Below are positions 10,086 through 21,550 of a DNA stretch of 64,000 nt, piece by piece. Positions within the stretch are counted from its first letter, which is position 1. Every line of letters starts with the position of its first letter. Position numbers and translations under genes: made by a program. The DNA is from Rhododendron vialii (taxonomy: Eukaryota > Streptophyta > Magnoliopsida > Ericales > Ericaceae). The DNA is taken from the NCBI RefSeq assembly GCF_030253575.1, contig NC_080561.1, positions 5,695,001-5,759,000 on the forward strand. The letters run 5' to 3'. The notes under the pieces were generated by a model, which did no database searches, was not told where the DNA came from, and saw only the letters and a list, made by a program, of their open reading frames with translations.

Positions 10086-11104
10086 AGGTGTGTAGTAGAA
10101 AATGGTTTCTATCGATACTTTTCTACAGGGAAAACACGCGCGATGAGTGCGCAAGTCGAAAATTTTGCATTTTTTGTCAAAATTCGAACAAACAACCAAT
10201 AAGCAGGAAGCTATTGTGCGTATTCTGTCAGAATTTGGCTTGTGCATGCTTCGTGTGTCCCCGGCCTCTGGTGCAAATATTAAATGTGATGTGGACTTAC
10301 AAAGAAGATGGTGAAGAACTCAAATTTAGTCTTTCATGGGACTTCGGGGCAATCCAATACAAACTCCATATATGGTTTCTCCTAATTTAAAAATACAACA
10401 ATTGTTAGATTGGCAAAATTAAAGGCACTGGTTAAAGAAATAAGCATATCAAAATGCAGAAAAAACAAAGTAATGAGACGGAACGTGACGTGGGGTGGGT
10501 AGTTATTGGGTTGGTTATTATTTGGTGTTGGTTTGTCTATATTATTACACCCCTCTAGTTAAGTCCTTCTGTTAGGTCATTTAAGCTCAAGTCCTTTGTT
10601 CTTTTGTGTACGTTTTTGGAAATGAAAATACACCACAGGGTTCAAAAAAAAGAAGACACCAAAGAGATGCTCTGCGTTTATATAATAGAGATAGATAGAT
10701 AGATGTATACGTAAGGAGGTTTGAACACTCTGCGCTGTAAGACAAAATAGACCCAAATTAAGCTAAACAAAATAAACGTATTATAGTTTATATATATGAG
10801 TAAGCCATGCGACAGTGAACTGTGACATCTTCTCCCAATAACATGCAGTCAAATTCAACAAATCTTGAAAAATGCAGGAACTCCCTCCTCCCTACTATTA
10901 AGGTCAAATTTGAATTATTTTCTTTTCTCTCTTTCCACTCATTACTCTTAAAAACCTCCATCAAAACTCAAATCAAAGGTTCGGTCCATTAATGGAGGTG
11001 CAATGGGATTCTTTTGTAGATGGTTGTCTGGTGGTGAAGACAACGACATGTGACGCAGTTGTGAATTTGCCTATCTACATATTGTAAATTATTCAATGTT
11101 TTTA
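10086..11104. other. Intergenic sequence, no gene seen
   Basis: The 100-codon frame at 10088-10390 has no family features. A short GATA microsatellite lies near 10688-10702. An A-run after a GT-rich stretch near 10645 might be a retroposon tail, but no SINE boxes were confirmed. Confidence 0.4.
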
Positions 11105-11212
11105 GAGCACCGCCATGTGGTCCCAAACTCTTTTTTCACTACACATTTGTGTGATTCTCACCATAAAATTTGTGATAGAGAAGAGTTTGGGACACCGTCA
11201 CATGACGCCTCT
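11105..11212. mobile_element. Short MITE with inverted ends
   Basis: GAGCACCGCCATG followed by TCCCAAACTCTT is mirrored by AAGAGTTTGGGACACC and CATGACGCCTCT. The related sequence at 12670-12815 shares ACACAAATGT and a CACGTGGCGGTACTCTAAAA end, in the opposite orientation. Confidence 0.55.
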
Positions 11213-11760
11213 TATTATGCCCCATAAAAAAAATTAATTGATTGAATAACTAACAAATAGTTAATCGAGTTAACTTGGTTGTAAAAATATAAGTAGAATA
11301 AATCACTGTACTGTGCAGTGGCAACACCATGGTAATCGTAGTGCCATCGTAGGATTTAGAAAACCGGACGTACCGGCGGGGGCCTCCAACACATCAAATA
11401 AATTAACATAACATACATACATGTTTTCTAAAAAAAAAGTACCTGTAAAAAGAATCTGGTATGTCCCACCGGTACCAACCGGTATGGGTTCGGTATTCTT
11501 TGAGCCGAAATCAAATTGTAATTTTTAGATGAATAAATTTTCTTAAAAACAGAACGTGCGGTCGACCGATATTGGCTGGTACAAGATTCGAATCATTGGT
11601 TACTAAGAAATTAACACTCAAAACTTAACGCGAGGATGTACCTTACTATGGATGCATGTTGTGTGGGGGCTCATGTTCATGAAAAACTTCTAAGATTTCT
11701 GTCTTTTTTTCTTTTTTTTTTCCCCAATCGTCAATAGGTTACTTTTATTGCTGCATCAAA
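11213..11760. other. Intergenic sequence
   Basis: No gene. Contains scattered ACCGG/CCGGT phrases (11360-11500) that look like a decayed inverted-repeat element. Confidence 0.35.
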
Positions 11761-11764
11761 GAAA

Positions 11765-12408
11765 CATCGGGGAGGCTACTCTAAAAACCCAACTTAGGTA
11801 ATCCAGTAGCCAAGTTATAGAGATCTCCAGAGATATGACATATTTGGCTAAATCATTACCCACCCTATTACAATTATGAGGAACGAAATTAAAAGAACAA
11901 GAATTAAAACGACTAACAAAAAAATAAAGTGTCTCTAATAATGTCTTTCAAACAAGCTTTTATCTGACTTTTCTCCTGCAACATATTGATCATAGTCTGT
12001 GCATCTCCTTCCATATAGTATGAGCAGTCATACGAACAGATGGGATTGTCTAGCGCAATGCAAATTCCTTCCGCCTCCACCATTTCTGCTGATCCCCGCC
12101 TTAGAATAGGAACAGCCATAGCACCCATATATAACATCTCCCACATAATTCCGAAAGACCACCCTCACACCCCCTTGACGAGATCCCGAATCGAAAGCTC
12201 CGTCAACATTATCGACGAGGAACCCACTTCCATTTCCTCTGTCTTCTCTCCGGATGTCTTTAGCCGTCTTTATTGATGATCGATCCACTGTCAATCCCAA
12301 ACAAAATATGGAAACACCACAAGATCCAACTCCTTCGTCCAACTCTCCATGTTCTGTCCATTTTCGTTGATCATCTCTGTACGTAGTTTTTGGTGCGTGT
12401 ACATCCAA
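11765..12408 (-). pseudogene. LINE-type RNase H domain (RVT_3), frameshifted
   Basis: Minus-strand coding for the RNase H-like domain found at the C-terminus of plant non-LTR retrotransposon polyproteins and related 'ribonuclease H protein' genes. In order: a DNVDGAFDSGSRQGG strand with the first acidic residue, an AEMVEAEGICIAL helix with the second, YYMEGDAQTMINML with the third, and in a further frame RVGNDLAKY, the usual final motif. The blocks lie in different frames, with shifts near 12110 and 11915, so the unit is dead. Reverse transcriptase and endonuclease parts are not found next to it. It is a 5'-truncated LINE or a captured scrap. Confidence 0.78.
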
Positions 12409-12599
12409 AGTTTTTCTGAAACGTGTTTGTTTTTTTATTACCAGAACAAATTTTAGTCAAATGACGTGTACTGTCTGCATAAATTATTATCCGAGCTTTT
12501 TATATTAAAAATATGGGTTGTTAATTGGCAGAGTAGGGTAACAGTTGTTTCTCTTTAATTTTCTTGTGGAGTAAAATACCACTATACATTTTTTAAGAC

Positions 12600-12830
12600 T
12601 AGGCTCTATTTATTAGTAAACCACCACACCCCCCACCTCCAAAAAAAAATAAAAATAAAAAACCCCTCATCCCGAAGTACAGGCACGTGGCGCTTCATGG
12701 GTTTTTTCCACCACACGTACATTTGTGTGAAAGTCACATACTTGGTGGTGAAACCTATACAAATATGAGATGGAGAAGACCTTGCACGAATACCACGTGG
12801 CGGTACTCTAAAAGCAAATAATAGGTTTTC
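12600..12830. mobile_element. Degenerate MITE related to the one at 11105-11212
   Basis: It holds GGCACGTGGCGCTTC, ACATTTGTGTGAAAGTCAC and CACGTGGCGGTACTC. These match, in reverse orientation, the terminal and central phrases of the 11.1-kb element. Borders are uncertain. Confidence 0.45.
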
Positions 12831-12872
12831 CACCACCCTTTGAATTCAATTTATGGCCGCAAGTGGCATTAA

Positions 12873-13050
12873 TTTTTGTAGGTTAGTGATTTTGGCACTC
12901 CCCATGCAAATTGTTAACAGGAAAATCAATATAGGGTGATTTTCGTACTTCCCAAATTGTTAATTTTTGAGAAGTGCGAAATCAGTATGGGTTGATTTTG
13001 AGAGTGTGGTTAATATTTTGGAGAGTGCCAAAATCACTCCCTTTTTCGTA
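12873..13050. mobile_element. MITE with ends GTGATTTTGGCACTCC
   Basis: The element is 12881-13041. AGTGATTTTGGCACTCC at the left is mirrored by GGAGAGTGCCAAAATCACTC at the right. Flanks TTTTTGTA and TTTTTCGTA may be an 8-9 bp TSD with an indel, which would suggest a Mutator-type origin. The middle is also roughly palindromic. Confidence 0.7.
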
Positions 13051-13413
13051 ATGCCTTTCTTAATTTCCGACATTTTTTTTGAAATGATATAAGTAAAACA
13101 ATATCCTACGGGTACAAGCATAACTGCATAAACCAATTTACTATTTATAATTCAAAAAACGTCGTAATGCTCCAGTATTTTAAAAAATTAATGGATCCAA
13201 TAAATCTAAATTATCCAAGAAAAAGAAACCTGTGTAGTCAAACAAAACTTTGTAGGAGGACTATAATTTACTAATCACACGTTATGGGTCGCTGTAGTCA
13301 AACAAAACTTTTTAGAATTATATGTGTATAGATCTAACAAAAATAAGAAAAATTACCTTTGACTGTTTAAAAATACTAGACCAAAAATTTAGAGAAAACG
13401 GCGGAACTTGTAA
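13051..13413. other. AT-rich intergenic spacer between MITEs
   Basis: No gene or clear repeat beyond a short duplicated phrase, GTAGTCAAACAAAACTTT, at about 13236 and 13293. Confidence 0.45.
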
Positions 13414-14099
13414 ATGAAAGAAGGGAAAATTTCAAAATGGCACCTGAACTTTGCGCCAAATGTCACAGAGACACCTGAACTTAAGTTTATTTCAATTAAA
13501 CACCTGTACGAACAAAATCTCCAAATTTAGACACCTGAACTTAAGTTTATTTCAATTAAACACATGTACTAACAAAATTCCCAAATTTAGACCCCCGCTG
13601 TTATACTCTGTCTCAAAAATTGCTGGCATGACATCTCCAACCTGTTTAAGTTGCCTCATTGCACATGTTTCCAATAGAGGACGATTCACCCAAGCGAAAC
13701 CATCATTAGAAGTCTGCTGAGCAAAAAGAAGAACTAGGTTTGGGCAAAAAAATATGGTTTGGAGGGAAAATGACCTTAACCTAATTGATTTCCCTCCATT
13801 TCTCTCTCCAGAAGTCTGCCTATGGTTCCACCATCTCCCTCACTTCAACCCTAGACCTGAAGTCTGCCTATGAGTTACGCTTGGGTGCATCATCCCTTGT
13901 TGGACATATGTGCAATGGGGCAACTTAAACGGATTGGAGATGCCATGTTAGCAATTTTTGGGATGGAGTATAACGGCAGGGGTTTAAATTTGGAGATTTT
14001 GTTAGTACAGATGTTTAATTGAATAAACTTAAGTTCAAATGTCTCTGTGATATTTGGTGCAAAATTCAGGTGTCTTTTTGAAATTTTTCCATGAAAGAA
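13414..14099. mobile_element. Mutator-like foldback element with exact 9-bp TSD
   Basis: The element is 13423-14090. Its termini GGGAAAATTTCAAAATGG and GAAATTTTTCC open inverted arms of roughly 270 bp that mirror each other through CACAGAGACACCTGAACTTA, CAAAATCTCCAAATTTA, GTTATACTC and CATTGCACATGT. ATGAAAGAA flanks both sides exactly (13414-13422 and 14091-14099). The left arm carries an internal 60-bp tandem duplication (13471-13590). Long arms, 9-bp TSD and no transposase make it a non-autonomous TIR-MULE. Small frames on both strands are products of the symmetry. Confidence 0.86.
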
Positions 14100-14103
14100 A
14101 GAC

Positions 14104-14436
14104 GTTACGGCCACCTCACAAGTCCACCACATGCTTATGTGGGGATCATTTCGGACCTTACAAAAAATACAGAAAAATACTCATAAATTTTAAAATATTT
14201 TTTTGAGGCCCTGTAAAAAAAACAGTTCAATTCAATATCAATAGATATGTTTTCTGAATTCATAGGGGTGAAACTAAATAGTCCCTACGAATTCAGAAAA
14301 CATACCTACTAGTATCCAATTGAACTAATTTTTTATGAAGCTTCGCAAAATAATATTTTAAAATTTATAACTATTTTCTATATTTTTATTGGACCCAAAG
14401 TAGGCTCCACGTAAGCAGTGGACTTGTGCGGTAACA
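14104..14436. mobile_element. Foldback MITE
   Basis: Left arm starting GTTACGG pairs with right arm ending GGTAAC. Inside are CACAAGTCCAC, TAAATTTTAAAATAT and ATGTTTTCTGAATTC, each mirrored in the opposite arm. No TSD resolved. It abuts the 13.4-14.1 kb element, with four bases between the neighbour's TSD and this arm. Confidence 0.72.
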
Positions 14437-15256
14437 ATAGACTTACTATAATTAATGTAAATGTAGACTTTTATGTAAATGAAATGAAAATTTCTTTGGA
14501 ATGGACAGGATGCATATCCGTGCTATACACAGTAACCTTGATTGAATACATTTAAAAACTTTTGGACTAGACCACATTGATGTGAGTCACTTATAATTGA
14601 ATACTATTACAGTACGAAAGTCGCTACGTTTAATTTTTTTATCGGAACACATATAACTTAGTAATGATGGATTTTAGTGGGTTTGATCTAATATTTATGA
14701 TTCATTTTTTTCAAAATAAAAAGTGTTAAGTGCTTAATCCTACCAAACTGTTGTGTGATACATTTATTTTACTTAACGAGCTCTATAAATTGAACGTTTT
14801 TACTCATCGAAACGAGAGTGGAGCAAACCGCGATCCCAGTGGTCCCTCTGACAGACGTATATACAAGTACAAACACTCGTCTGTTGACCAAAACTCCTCC
14901 TTTTTATTCATTACAGTATAAAATACAAAAAATGAAATTTCACCAAAATTTCCAGAGCATGACTGGGTCTTCTCCATTACCATTCGTCACTGCTGATGAT
15001 ACAGTGCTCCATAGCAACCCACCATGGGAGCAGGGTCAATAGTCAGAATTCTTCGGTCAATGAAAAAGTCAAATAAATGCAATTAATGGGGAAAAGAAGA
15101 GGAAGACGAAGGTGAAGACGGACGACTTCTTTGCGTGGTTGAGACGATCCTTAAGCGTCTCAAGATTGAACGCCCCACAAAACCCATCTTCTCCTTCCCT
15201 CTCTCTTTTTTCCACGCGTATAGGAGAACTCTGCCCATCTCTCTCTTGGTGCTCAG

Positions 15257-15260
<4 letters not shown>
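14437..15260 (+). other. Upstream region of the PIX13-like kinase gene
   Basis: No coding is recognised. The last part, read on the plus strand, is pyrimidine-rich (CTCTCTTTTTTCC, CCATCTCTCTCTTGG), as in plant 5' UTRs and core promoters. The transcription start cannot be set from the sequence alone. Confidence 0.4.

Positions 15261-15261
<1 letters not shown>

Positions 15262-15329
<68 letters not shown>
15262..15329. repeat. (GA)34 microsatellite in the kinase 5' UTR
   Basis: A perfect run of about 34 GA units ends 27 bp before the start codon. GA-rich 5' leaders are bound by plant BPC/GAGA factors, so a regulatory role is possible but only inferred. Confidence 0.95.
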
Positions 15330-15337
<8 letters not shown>

Positions 15338-15356
15338 GCGAGCGAGCGAGCTTGAA

Positions 15357-18300
15357 ATGGGGCTTTGCTGGGGTTCTCCTTCCAATAACCAAACCCCTAG
15401 TACTACTGGTCATTTTAGTACTTCAGGTACTCCCCTATTGATCCGGTTGGATTACTTTATGAATTGTACTTTGCTTTAGTCTTGTTTTAATTGATTATGC
15501 TTGTAGAGAAAATCTTTTTTACGGAGTTGCCGTAAACAAGTGTTCATGGCACTCACGGGCAAGATGAAACTTTTTCGGGGAGAGTTAATTGTGACTGGTC
15601 ATAATTGAAAGCGAATCTCAATTATTGATTACGCGAATAGACGACTGAGATTACGCCGCTATGTGAATAGGTTGTTTACGGAGCTTCCATGAAAAAGACT
15701 CTCTCTATGGTTGTATTGATTCTGTTGTACTGTACCCATTTGTCTACCCGGCTCAAATCCTGCCCAATTTTGTCTGCACCGATGCATTTTCGGTGATTGC
15801 GTGAGAATGATGATTCTCACGTGATCGAATAATTGAGGATGCACTGGAACAGCAGTGCTGACAAAATTGACTAATCACATTAGTTTGCATTCTTGTTTTT
15901 TAAGTAACTCGGCTGTCCTGGTCAGCTTATGCGCACCTTGATTAATCCTTGCATTATGTGTATAGCGGGAATCAGCCTCTCCCATAGTTTGCTGTGAGAG
16001 GGAGCCTTGCGCGTATTTGTTTAGTCCTACCCATTTGTCTACTCATCTCAAAATCCTACCCAATTTTGTTTGCACCAATGTTCGAGTGCGTTTTCGGTGA
16101 TCGCGTGAGAGTCTTGAGGGATGAGAAGATTCACGCGTGATCTAATAATCAAGGATGCGCTTGAACACCGGTACAGACAAAACTGGGTACAAAGTATCTG
16201 ACAGGTTGTTTTACTGAGTTTCAATAGACCATATTGTGGAATATTAGTATATTTCTTTACTTTCTTGTGTGGGTTATATGCTGGTCTTTAAATTATATAT
16301 CAGTAGCTACTAAATTTCACTTGGTTCATTTTGTTACTTCCATTGTGATTGGTGTTCAAAAGATTGTCCTTGACTTCAATTCTCGTTTTGTTTCTGAAGA
16401 ATCAATCATTAGTTTTCCTTCCTTCTGTTTTCAAAAAACCAAATCATGTTGGTTCGCATTCTTTCTTTCTTTTTGATGACTCAGATGTCCAGGCCAGCTT
16501 ACATGCACCTTGACTAATCCTCGCATTCCGTGTACAGTGGGAATCAGCCTCTCCCACAGTTTTCTGTGAGAGGGAGCCTTGCGCGTATTTGTTTAATCCT
16601 ACATTAGTTTGTTTGGTTTTGTATTTTCCTTCAAAGAATTTGTTTAGTACTTAAGTTTCTTCATCACAAGATTTGTGTACAAGCTCGGGATGATTAGTCA
16701 AGTGGATCTTTCATTTGAGAATCCAATCAAGAGTAGGATAGCATGCATAATGGAGCTGGATTACTTTTTATTTTCCTTGTGTCCTTACATGGTTGTATAC
16801 AGCAGGAGGAATATCTCAGACAACCGGAAACACTACATCCTCAATTGGAAGCAACATATCGAGGAACAGCCGGTTCTCAGCAGCGAGTGGCAATGATGAG
16901 GCATATCCCGGTGGGCAGATTTTACCCGACTCGAATTTAAGGATCTTCAGTTTTTTAGAATTGAAGACTGCCACCAGAAATTTCAGGGTCGATACGGTGT
17001 TGGGAGAAGGAGGTTTTGGCAAAGTTTACAAGGGTTGGCTTGAGGAGAAGGTCACATCAAAGAGCGGTAGTGGTTCAGTTGTTGCTGTCAAGAAGTTGGA
17101 CTCCGAGAGCATGCAAGGATTCGACGAGTGGCAGGTAAGACCAATATGGGCTGAATTATTGCCTTTCACTTCAGCTCCTTGTTAATTACCTGCTTTGATA
17201 CTTGGAAAGTGTACTTGTGCTTAATCTCTTTGTCATTCGAGGCTGGGATTTTGTGTGACTAATTTGTGTAAACAATACTTGTTCTGAAATGGCCTTCAGA
17301 TATGAGTATGACTGCTTTACAGGATTCTTTTCTATCATGTGCGCATCATAAAGCAATATTTAAAGAACATTAGGTCTTCCGTTGGACGAAGTTATTAGGT
17401 TGGCTTGAGGTTAAGACTTGTTGTGCCTATAGAACTCTCTGAACATCGATGACTTGCTTTGTAGAGGGATGGAAAGGCTTTTAGTGCAGAAACCATAGGA
17501 GTGCCCGGAATTGTTATTGGAACCGATGTAGCTAATTGTTTCCTACCTTCCTGGCATTGCAACCCACTTGGATGGAAGTTATTGGAATGTGTATGGTTTG
17601 GAACTGGAATAGATTTGTTATTCTTAGAAACTATAAATTGGACGATATCCTAGCTCCGACTTTTGTATGAGACTAAGCTTTGTACTTTTCCCTGTTTGTT
17701 TTTGGAGATGTATGTTAAACTTTGACCTGACTCATTTTCTCAATTATATTTCAGATAACTAATCATTTCACAAATTGCTCTCTTTATTAATGTCTTCTGA
17801 ATGCCATCTGCTTACCTGTTTGTTCACTGATTGTGCAGTCTGAGGTCCATTTCTTAGGAAGGCTTTCTCATCCTAACCTTGTCAAGCTATTGGGATACTG
17901 TTGGGAAGACAATGAGCTACTCCTTGTGTATGAATTCATGCAAAAGGGCAGCTTGGAAAACCACCTTTTTGGAAGTAAGAGCTAATGGATGTCATTTATG
18001 AAAAATTTATGCAAGATATGCTAGCATTTGCGATGTGCGAATTGATTGTCTTCTGCTCATTAACCTAATTATTTCGGCTTACATTAAATTTTATGCTTTG
18101 GTTTTTTTTAGGGGGCTCTGCTGTTCTGCCACTTCCATGGGACATACGGCTTAAGATATTAATAGGAGCAGCTCAAGGTCTCGCGTTTTTGCACACATCA
18201 GAGAAACAAGTGATCTACAGAGATTTTAAGGCCTCAAATATATTGCTTGATGGGGTAAGTTTCACAATCAACTAATTAGCACCAGGTGACATACAAAGGA

Positions 18301-19464
18301 ATGCAAATGTATTTCATGGTTGAACATTATTCTTTCCTTCTACGAAGGTTATGTGAACTTCTGCCAGACTCTCCCTGTGTGGTGGATATGCATCCAAACA
18401 TGTCCTATTACGTTTAACCTATTTTCAGAACGAGAAATGCTTTGAGTAATTGCAAGATGGTGGCCATATTTACAGACACACACACACACACACATGGGGA
18501 AAAAAAGGAAAAAAAAACATGCATGTTTGAAAACAGTAACTATGGAATTATGGAAGCAATTAAAATTGCACCCATCTACCAGGAAAAAAACCCTCTCTTG
18601 CTTGGCTTGTTTTTATCATGTCGATGGAAGAAATAGGGGATGGTAGCAATATGGTTCATGTATATCTGAATATTTTTTAAAAGTGAAGCATGATCTCTAA
18701 TACTTGGTCTGACACAGTGTTTCTTTTGGCAGTGTTACAACGCCAAAATATCGGACTTTGGTTTGGCTAAATTGGGTCCCTCAGCTAGCAAATCACACAT
18801 TACAACACGGGTCATGGGCACATCAGGCTATGCAGCTCCAGAGTATGTTGCCACAGGTAATCCCCTCAACCTTTTCAGATCTTCAATTTCTGAGGCTGAA
18901 CAATCACTGGAGTCAAGCTATTGAAATAATCATGCTTCAGAGCCACTTGAACTATACCCACATAACTTCAGTGTCTCGTACTAATATTACTCGTCTGGTT
19001 AACCAGGGCACTTGTATGTGAAGAGCGACGTGTATGGTTTTGGTGTTGTGTTGATCGAGATGCTAACAGGACTACGAGCAGTTGATCCAACCCGTCCTGG
19101 TGGGAGATTAAATCTTGTTGACTGGATCAAACCACATTTATCGGACAGAAGGAAGTTGAAGCAGGTAATGGACTCCCAGTTGCAAGGAAAATATCCTTCC
19201 AAAGCAGCTCTTCAAATAGCTCAGCTTGCCCTAAAATGTATTGAACCTGAACAAAAGACGAGGCCATCGATGAAAGTAGTAGTGGAGACGCTGCAACATC
19301 TTGTAGAAAACGATGAGAAGCCTAAAGAGCCTAGAGTTCATCCCAGAAATCGTACTAGTTCTCATCACCCTCGCGGTCCACAGCAGCCTTTGCACCATCG
19401 ATCTCCACTTCACCCGAGGCACCACGACCACCAGTCCTATCAACTCCCTCCACCCGCACGGTAG
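15357..19464 (+). CDS. PIX13: Receptor-like cytoplasmic kinase VII, PIX13-like, 6 exons
   Basis: Exons 15357-15426, 16803-17134, 17839-17974, 18112-18254, 18733-18856 and 19007-19464 join in frame with GT-AG junctions to give 420 residues, the usual length for PIX13/PBL kinases. The N-terminus MGLCWGSPS has Gly2 for N-myristoylation and Cys4 for palmitoylation, so it is likely held at the plasma membrane. Kinase features: GEGGFG loop at 91-96, VAVKK with catalytic Lys120, Glu136 in helix C, YRDFKASN with Asp217 (non-RD: Tyr replaces His), DFG 235-237 and APE 262-264. The basic, His/Pro-rich tail ends PPPAR. The protein probably relays signals from receptor kinases. Identification rests on the N-terminus and exon pattern resembling Arabidopsis At2g17220. 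A rearranged second copy lies at 45.1-48.3 kb. Confidence 0.92.
15727..16605. repeat. Duplicated blocks in kinase intron 1
   Basis: CCCATTTGTCTAC and CCCAATTTTGTCTGCACC with following GATCGCGTGAGA-like sequence occur at about 15735 and 16030. A block with GAATCAGCCTCTCCCA, TGTGAGAGGGAGCCTTGCGC and GTATTTGTTTA occurs at about 15970 and 16542. CTCTCCCA and TGTGAGAG form a small hairpin. It looks like overlapping segmental duplications within the intron. Confidence 0.75.
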
Positions 19465-20650
19465 CTTTGGTACACCACTTTCCACGAGGGCTGAGCAGGT
19501 TGTGATGAATCTGCGTACGAAGATACGGAAATTGTAATGAGTTTTGCTGTTCTAGTGGTGCTATGTTATTAGAAGAAAAGAATGTAAGGAATCGAGATGT
19601 AATTATTTTTGTTGGTCTCTTGACTAGTGCTTGATAACATGTCAACACGGCCATTATATGTACACCAGGAAGAAACAATTTCTGTTTTGTTTAGGTGTTC
19701 AACAATCATATGATAACGTGCGTTGTTGCAACGTTATGCATTGAAATTTATTTGAAATGAAGATTGCCATTCAATCTATGAAATGAGGATAATAGTTGTT
19801 AGTGTTTTGTCAATCACTAGAGCAGCTATTTTGTTATTGTAGTTTATGTCTCGAGAGTGAAATTGCTGCGATATTTCAACATTAACGCTAGCAATGCATA
19901 GCTGCGGTGGATTTTCAAAGTAAAGAAGTTCAGTGTTCTTATAATTTGGCAGATCATGCAGTTTATCCTGTGTCAACGATAATAGAATTCGTCTGAGTTC
20001 AAGAAATGTGAAACAAATCTGTTGGCTCGATTGTAAGTTTGACAAATTGTCTCCTCCCATCTTCTTCATCTCTACCAACTCGACCCCACAGCATCGACCG
20101 TCATCCTCCTTTTGGGGTTGATTCCCCGAAATTTTACAACAATAAATCTGTGTATAAGTATCAATATGTACAGGCATGTGCGTTTGGGATTTTGCAGAGA
20201 ACCAAATACAATTTCAGGCTGTGCCCAACTCATACAAATGCGTGAGTGCGAGTGAAAGCGTCCCGGGAGGGTGCGAGCGTGAAATTGCCTTTTGAAGTTA
20301 CTAAAATTCACAAGAAGAAGGATTGAAACCAAAACGTCAAAAGAAGAAAAACATTAACAAGGATGCCTACCCAATTTAATTTGCGCTACTGTGAGACCTA
20401 AATCACACAACAGGCGTAGCATCTGTTTTAGCAAAAGACGGATAAAAACTGGTGAAAATAGAAAAATGTTGATTGGCAGTGGGGTTGATTGGAAACATAA
20501 AGCGCAAGAAACTAAAGAATAATGTACTACTTATTACTGCATAAATTGTCTCCTTTTTTCCCCTGAACACAACCAAGTTTATACTTTCTCATGAAACTGA
20601 TTATCTAAAAACTGAATTTCATACTTATCCTTACTTTTCATTTACTTATT
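16840..20650. repeat. Segmental duplication, copy A (intact kinase gene)
   Basis: Exon 2 to about 1.2 kb past the stop codon, introns included, is closely repeated at 45404-49400. A further block at 21090-21220 (TTCTTATGCTCTGATCAAGG, CCTGCATTTGTAGCTGTTGCC) reappears at 53010-53090. The duplication was therefore longer and copy B has since been split by insertions. Confidence 0.9.
18475..18494. repeat. (CA)n run in kinase intron 4
   Basis: A short CA microsatellite, also present but shorter in the duplicate at about 47349. Confidence 0.85.
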
Positions 20651-21545
20651 CCTTATACAACAATAACAATAGAACTTATGTAGTCACCAATCATTGAAGG
20701 TATGAGTGGGGAAAGATTGGAAACAGACCTAACCTTTTGACAATATGCACAAAATGCTGCTTTCAGGATACTACTGAAACAGTGACCCCCTCCCATACCT
20801 GTTTTGCTACGGAACCATGCCTCAAAATCAAATCCAAATGGCATTGGAGAAGACAGGCCTAGAGACCCAATTCAATTTCTGTGCACATTGCCATGCTCCC
20901 TACTTATTCCTAATAAAGTTCTTGAAGAAAAACTTTTTTATGGCGCTCAATCACGCACGTTCAAATGTGTTTTGGACGGTCCGGATTTTGAAAAAATTAT
21001 TCGCTGGAAGAGTTTAACTCTTCGCGTGAATAGTTTTTTTTTTAAATTATGACCATTGATTGCCAAAACGGACGGCTGAGATTGCAAGGAGCTGTGAACC
21101 AAACTTATAAATACTGTAACAGATTTACCCACAAATTTCTTATGCTCTGATCAAGGACACTCTCTGGGCAAAAATTCTTTACCATTCCTGCATTTGTAGC
21201 TGTTGCCTTGTTCACTTTGGTCTTGATACATGGATGAAAGGTTCTTTTGCAAATCAACGATGATGAGGTTGGAACACGGGTAGTTAAGGCAATCACGACA
21301 AAGTTAATTTGATTGGAATAAGACGGATAAGATGAATCAAGGTGAGCTGTATGGTTACCTCCATCGAGCCCTCGTCTCTTTGCTTTCCGTAGTGCAGAGT
21401 GGTATTTGAATTTTTTAGCATTGGCCATTGAATTTGATGCTATTTTGATTTTTGAGTGCAGGCAGCCGCGCTGCACTAAGCAATGAACATGAATTTGGGC
21501 AGTACCAGTGGCAAAACATGTGAGCGAATTTAGCAACAATGGAGG
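19465..21545. other. 3' flank of the kinase gene up to the retrotransposon
   Basis: No gene recognised. The first 1.2 kb belongs to the segmental duplication. A hairpin (TTCGCTGGAAGAG with CTCTTCGCGTGAA) lies at about 20999-21030. The 180-codon minus-strand frame at 21105-21647 runs across the retrotransposon border and is rejected as coding. Confidence 0.5.
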
Positions 21546-21550
21546 GTAAG

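Noticed and set aside
10600-10660. Possible SINE tail
   Set aside because: An A-run is present but no tRNA-like A and B boxes or TSD could be recognised.
13451-14132. Mirrored frames containing NLSLFQLNTCTNKIS-like peptides
   Set aside because: They are the two arms of the Mutator-like foldback translated on opposite strands.
15069-15441. Frames of about 100 codons rich in Ser/Leu or Arg/Glu
   Set aside because: They read through the GA microsatellite on either strand; the real start there is the ATG at 15357.
19007-19012. Starting a separate protein at 19012
   Set aside because: This is exon 6 of the kinase; the upstream acceptor AG at 19005-19006 and frame phase join it to exon 5.
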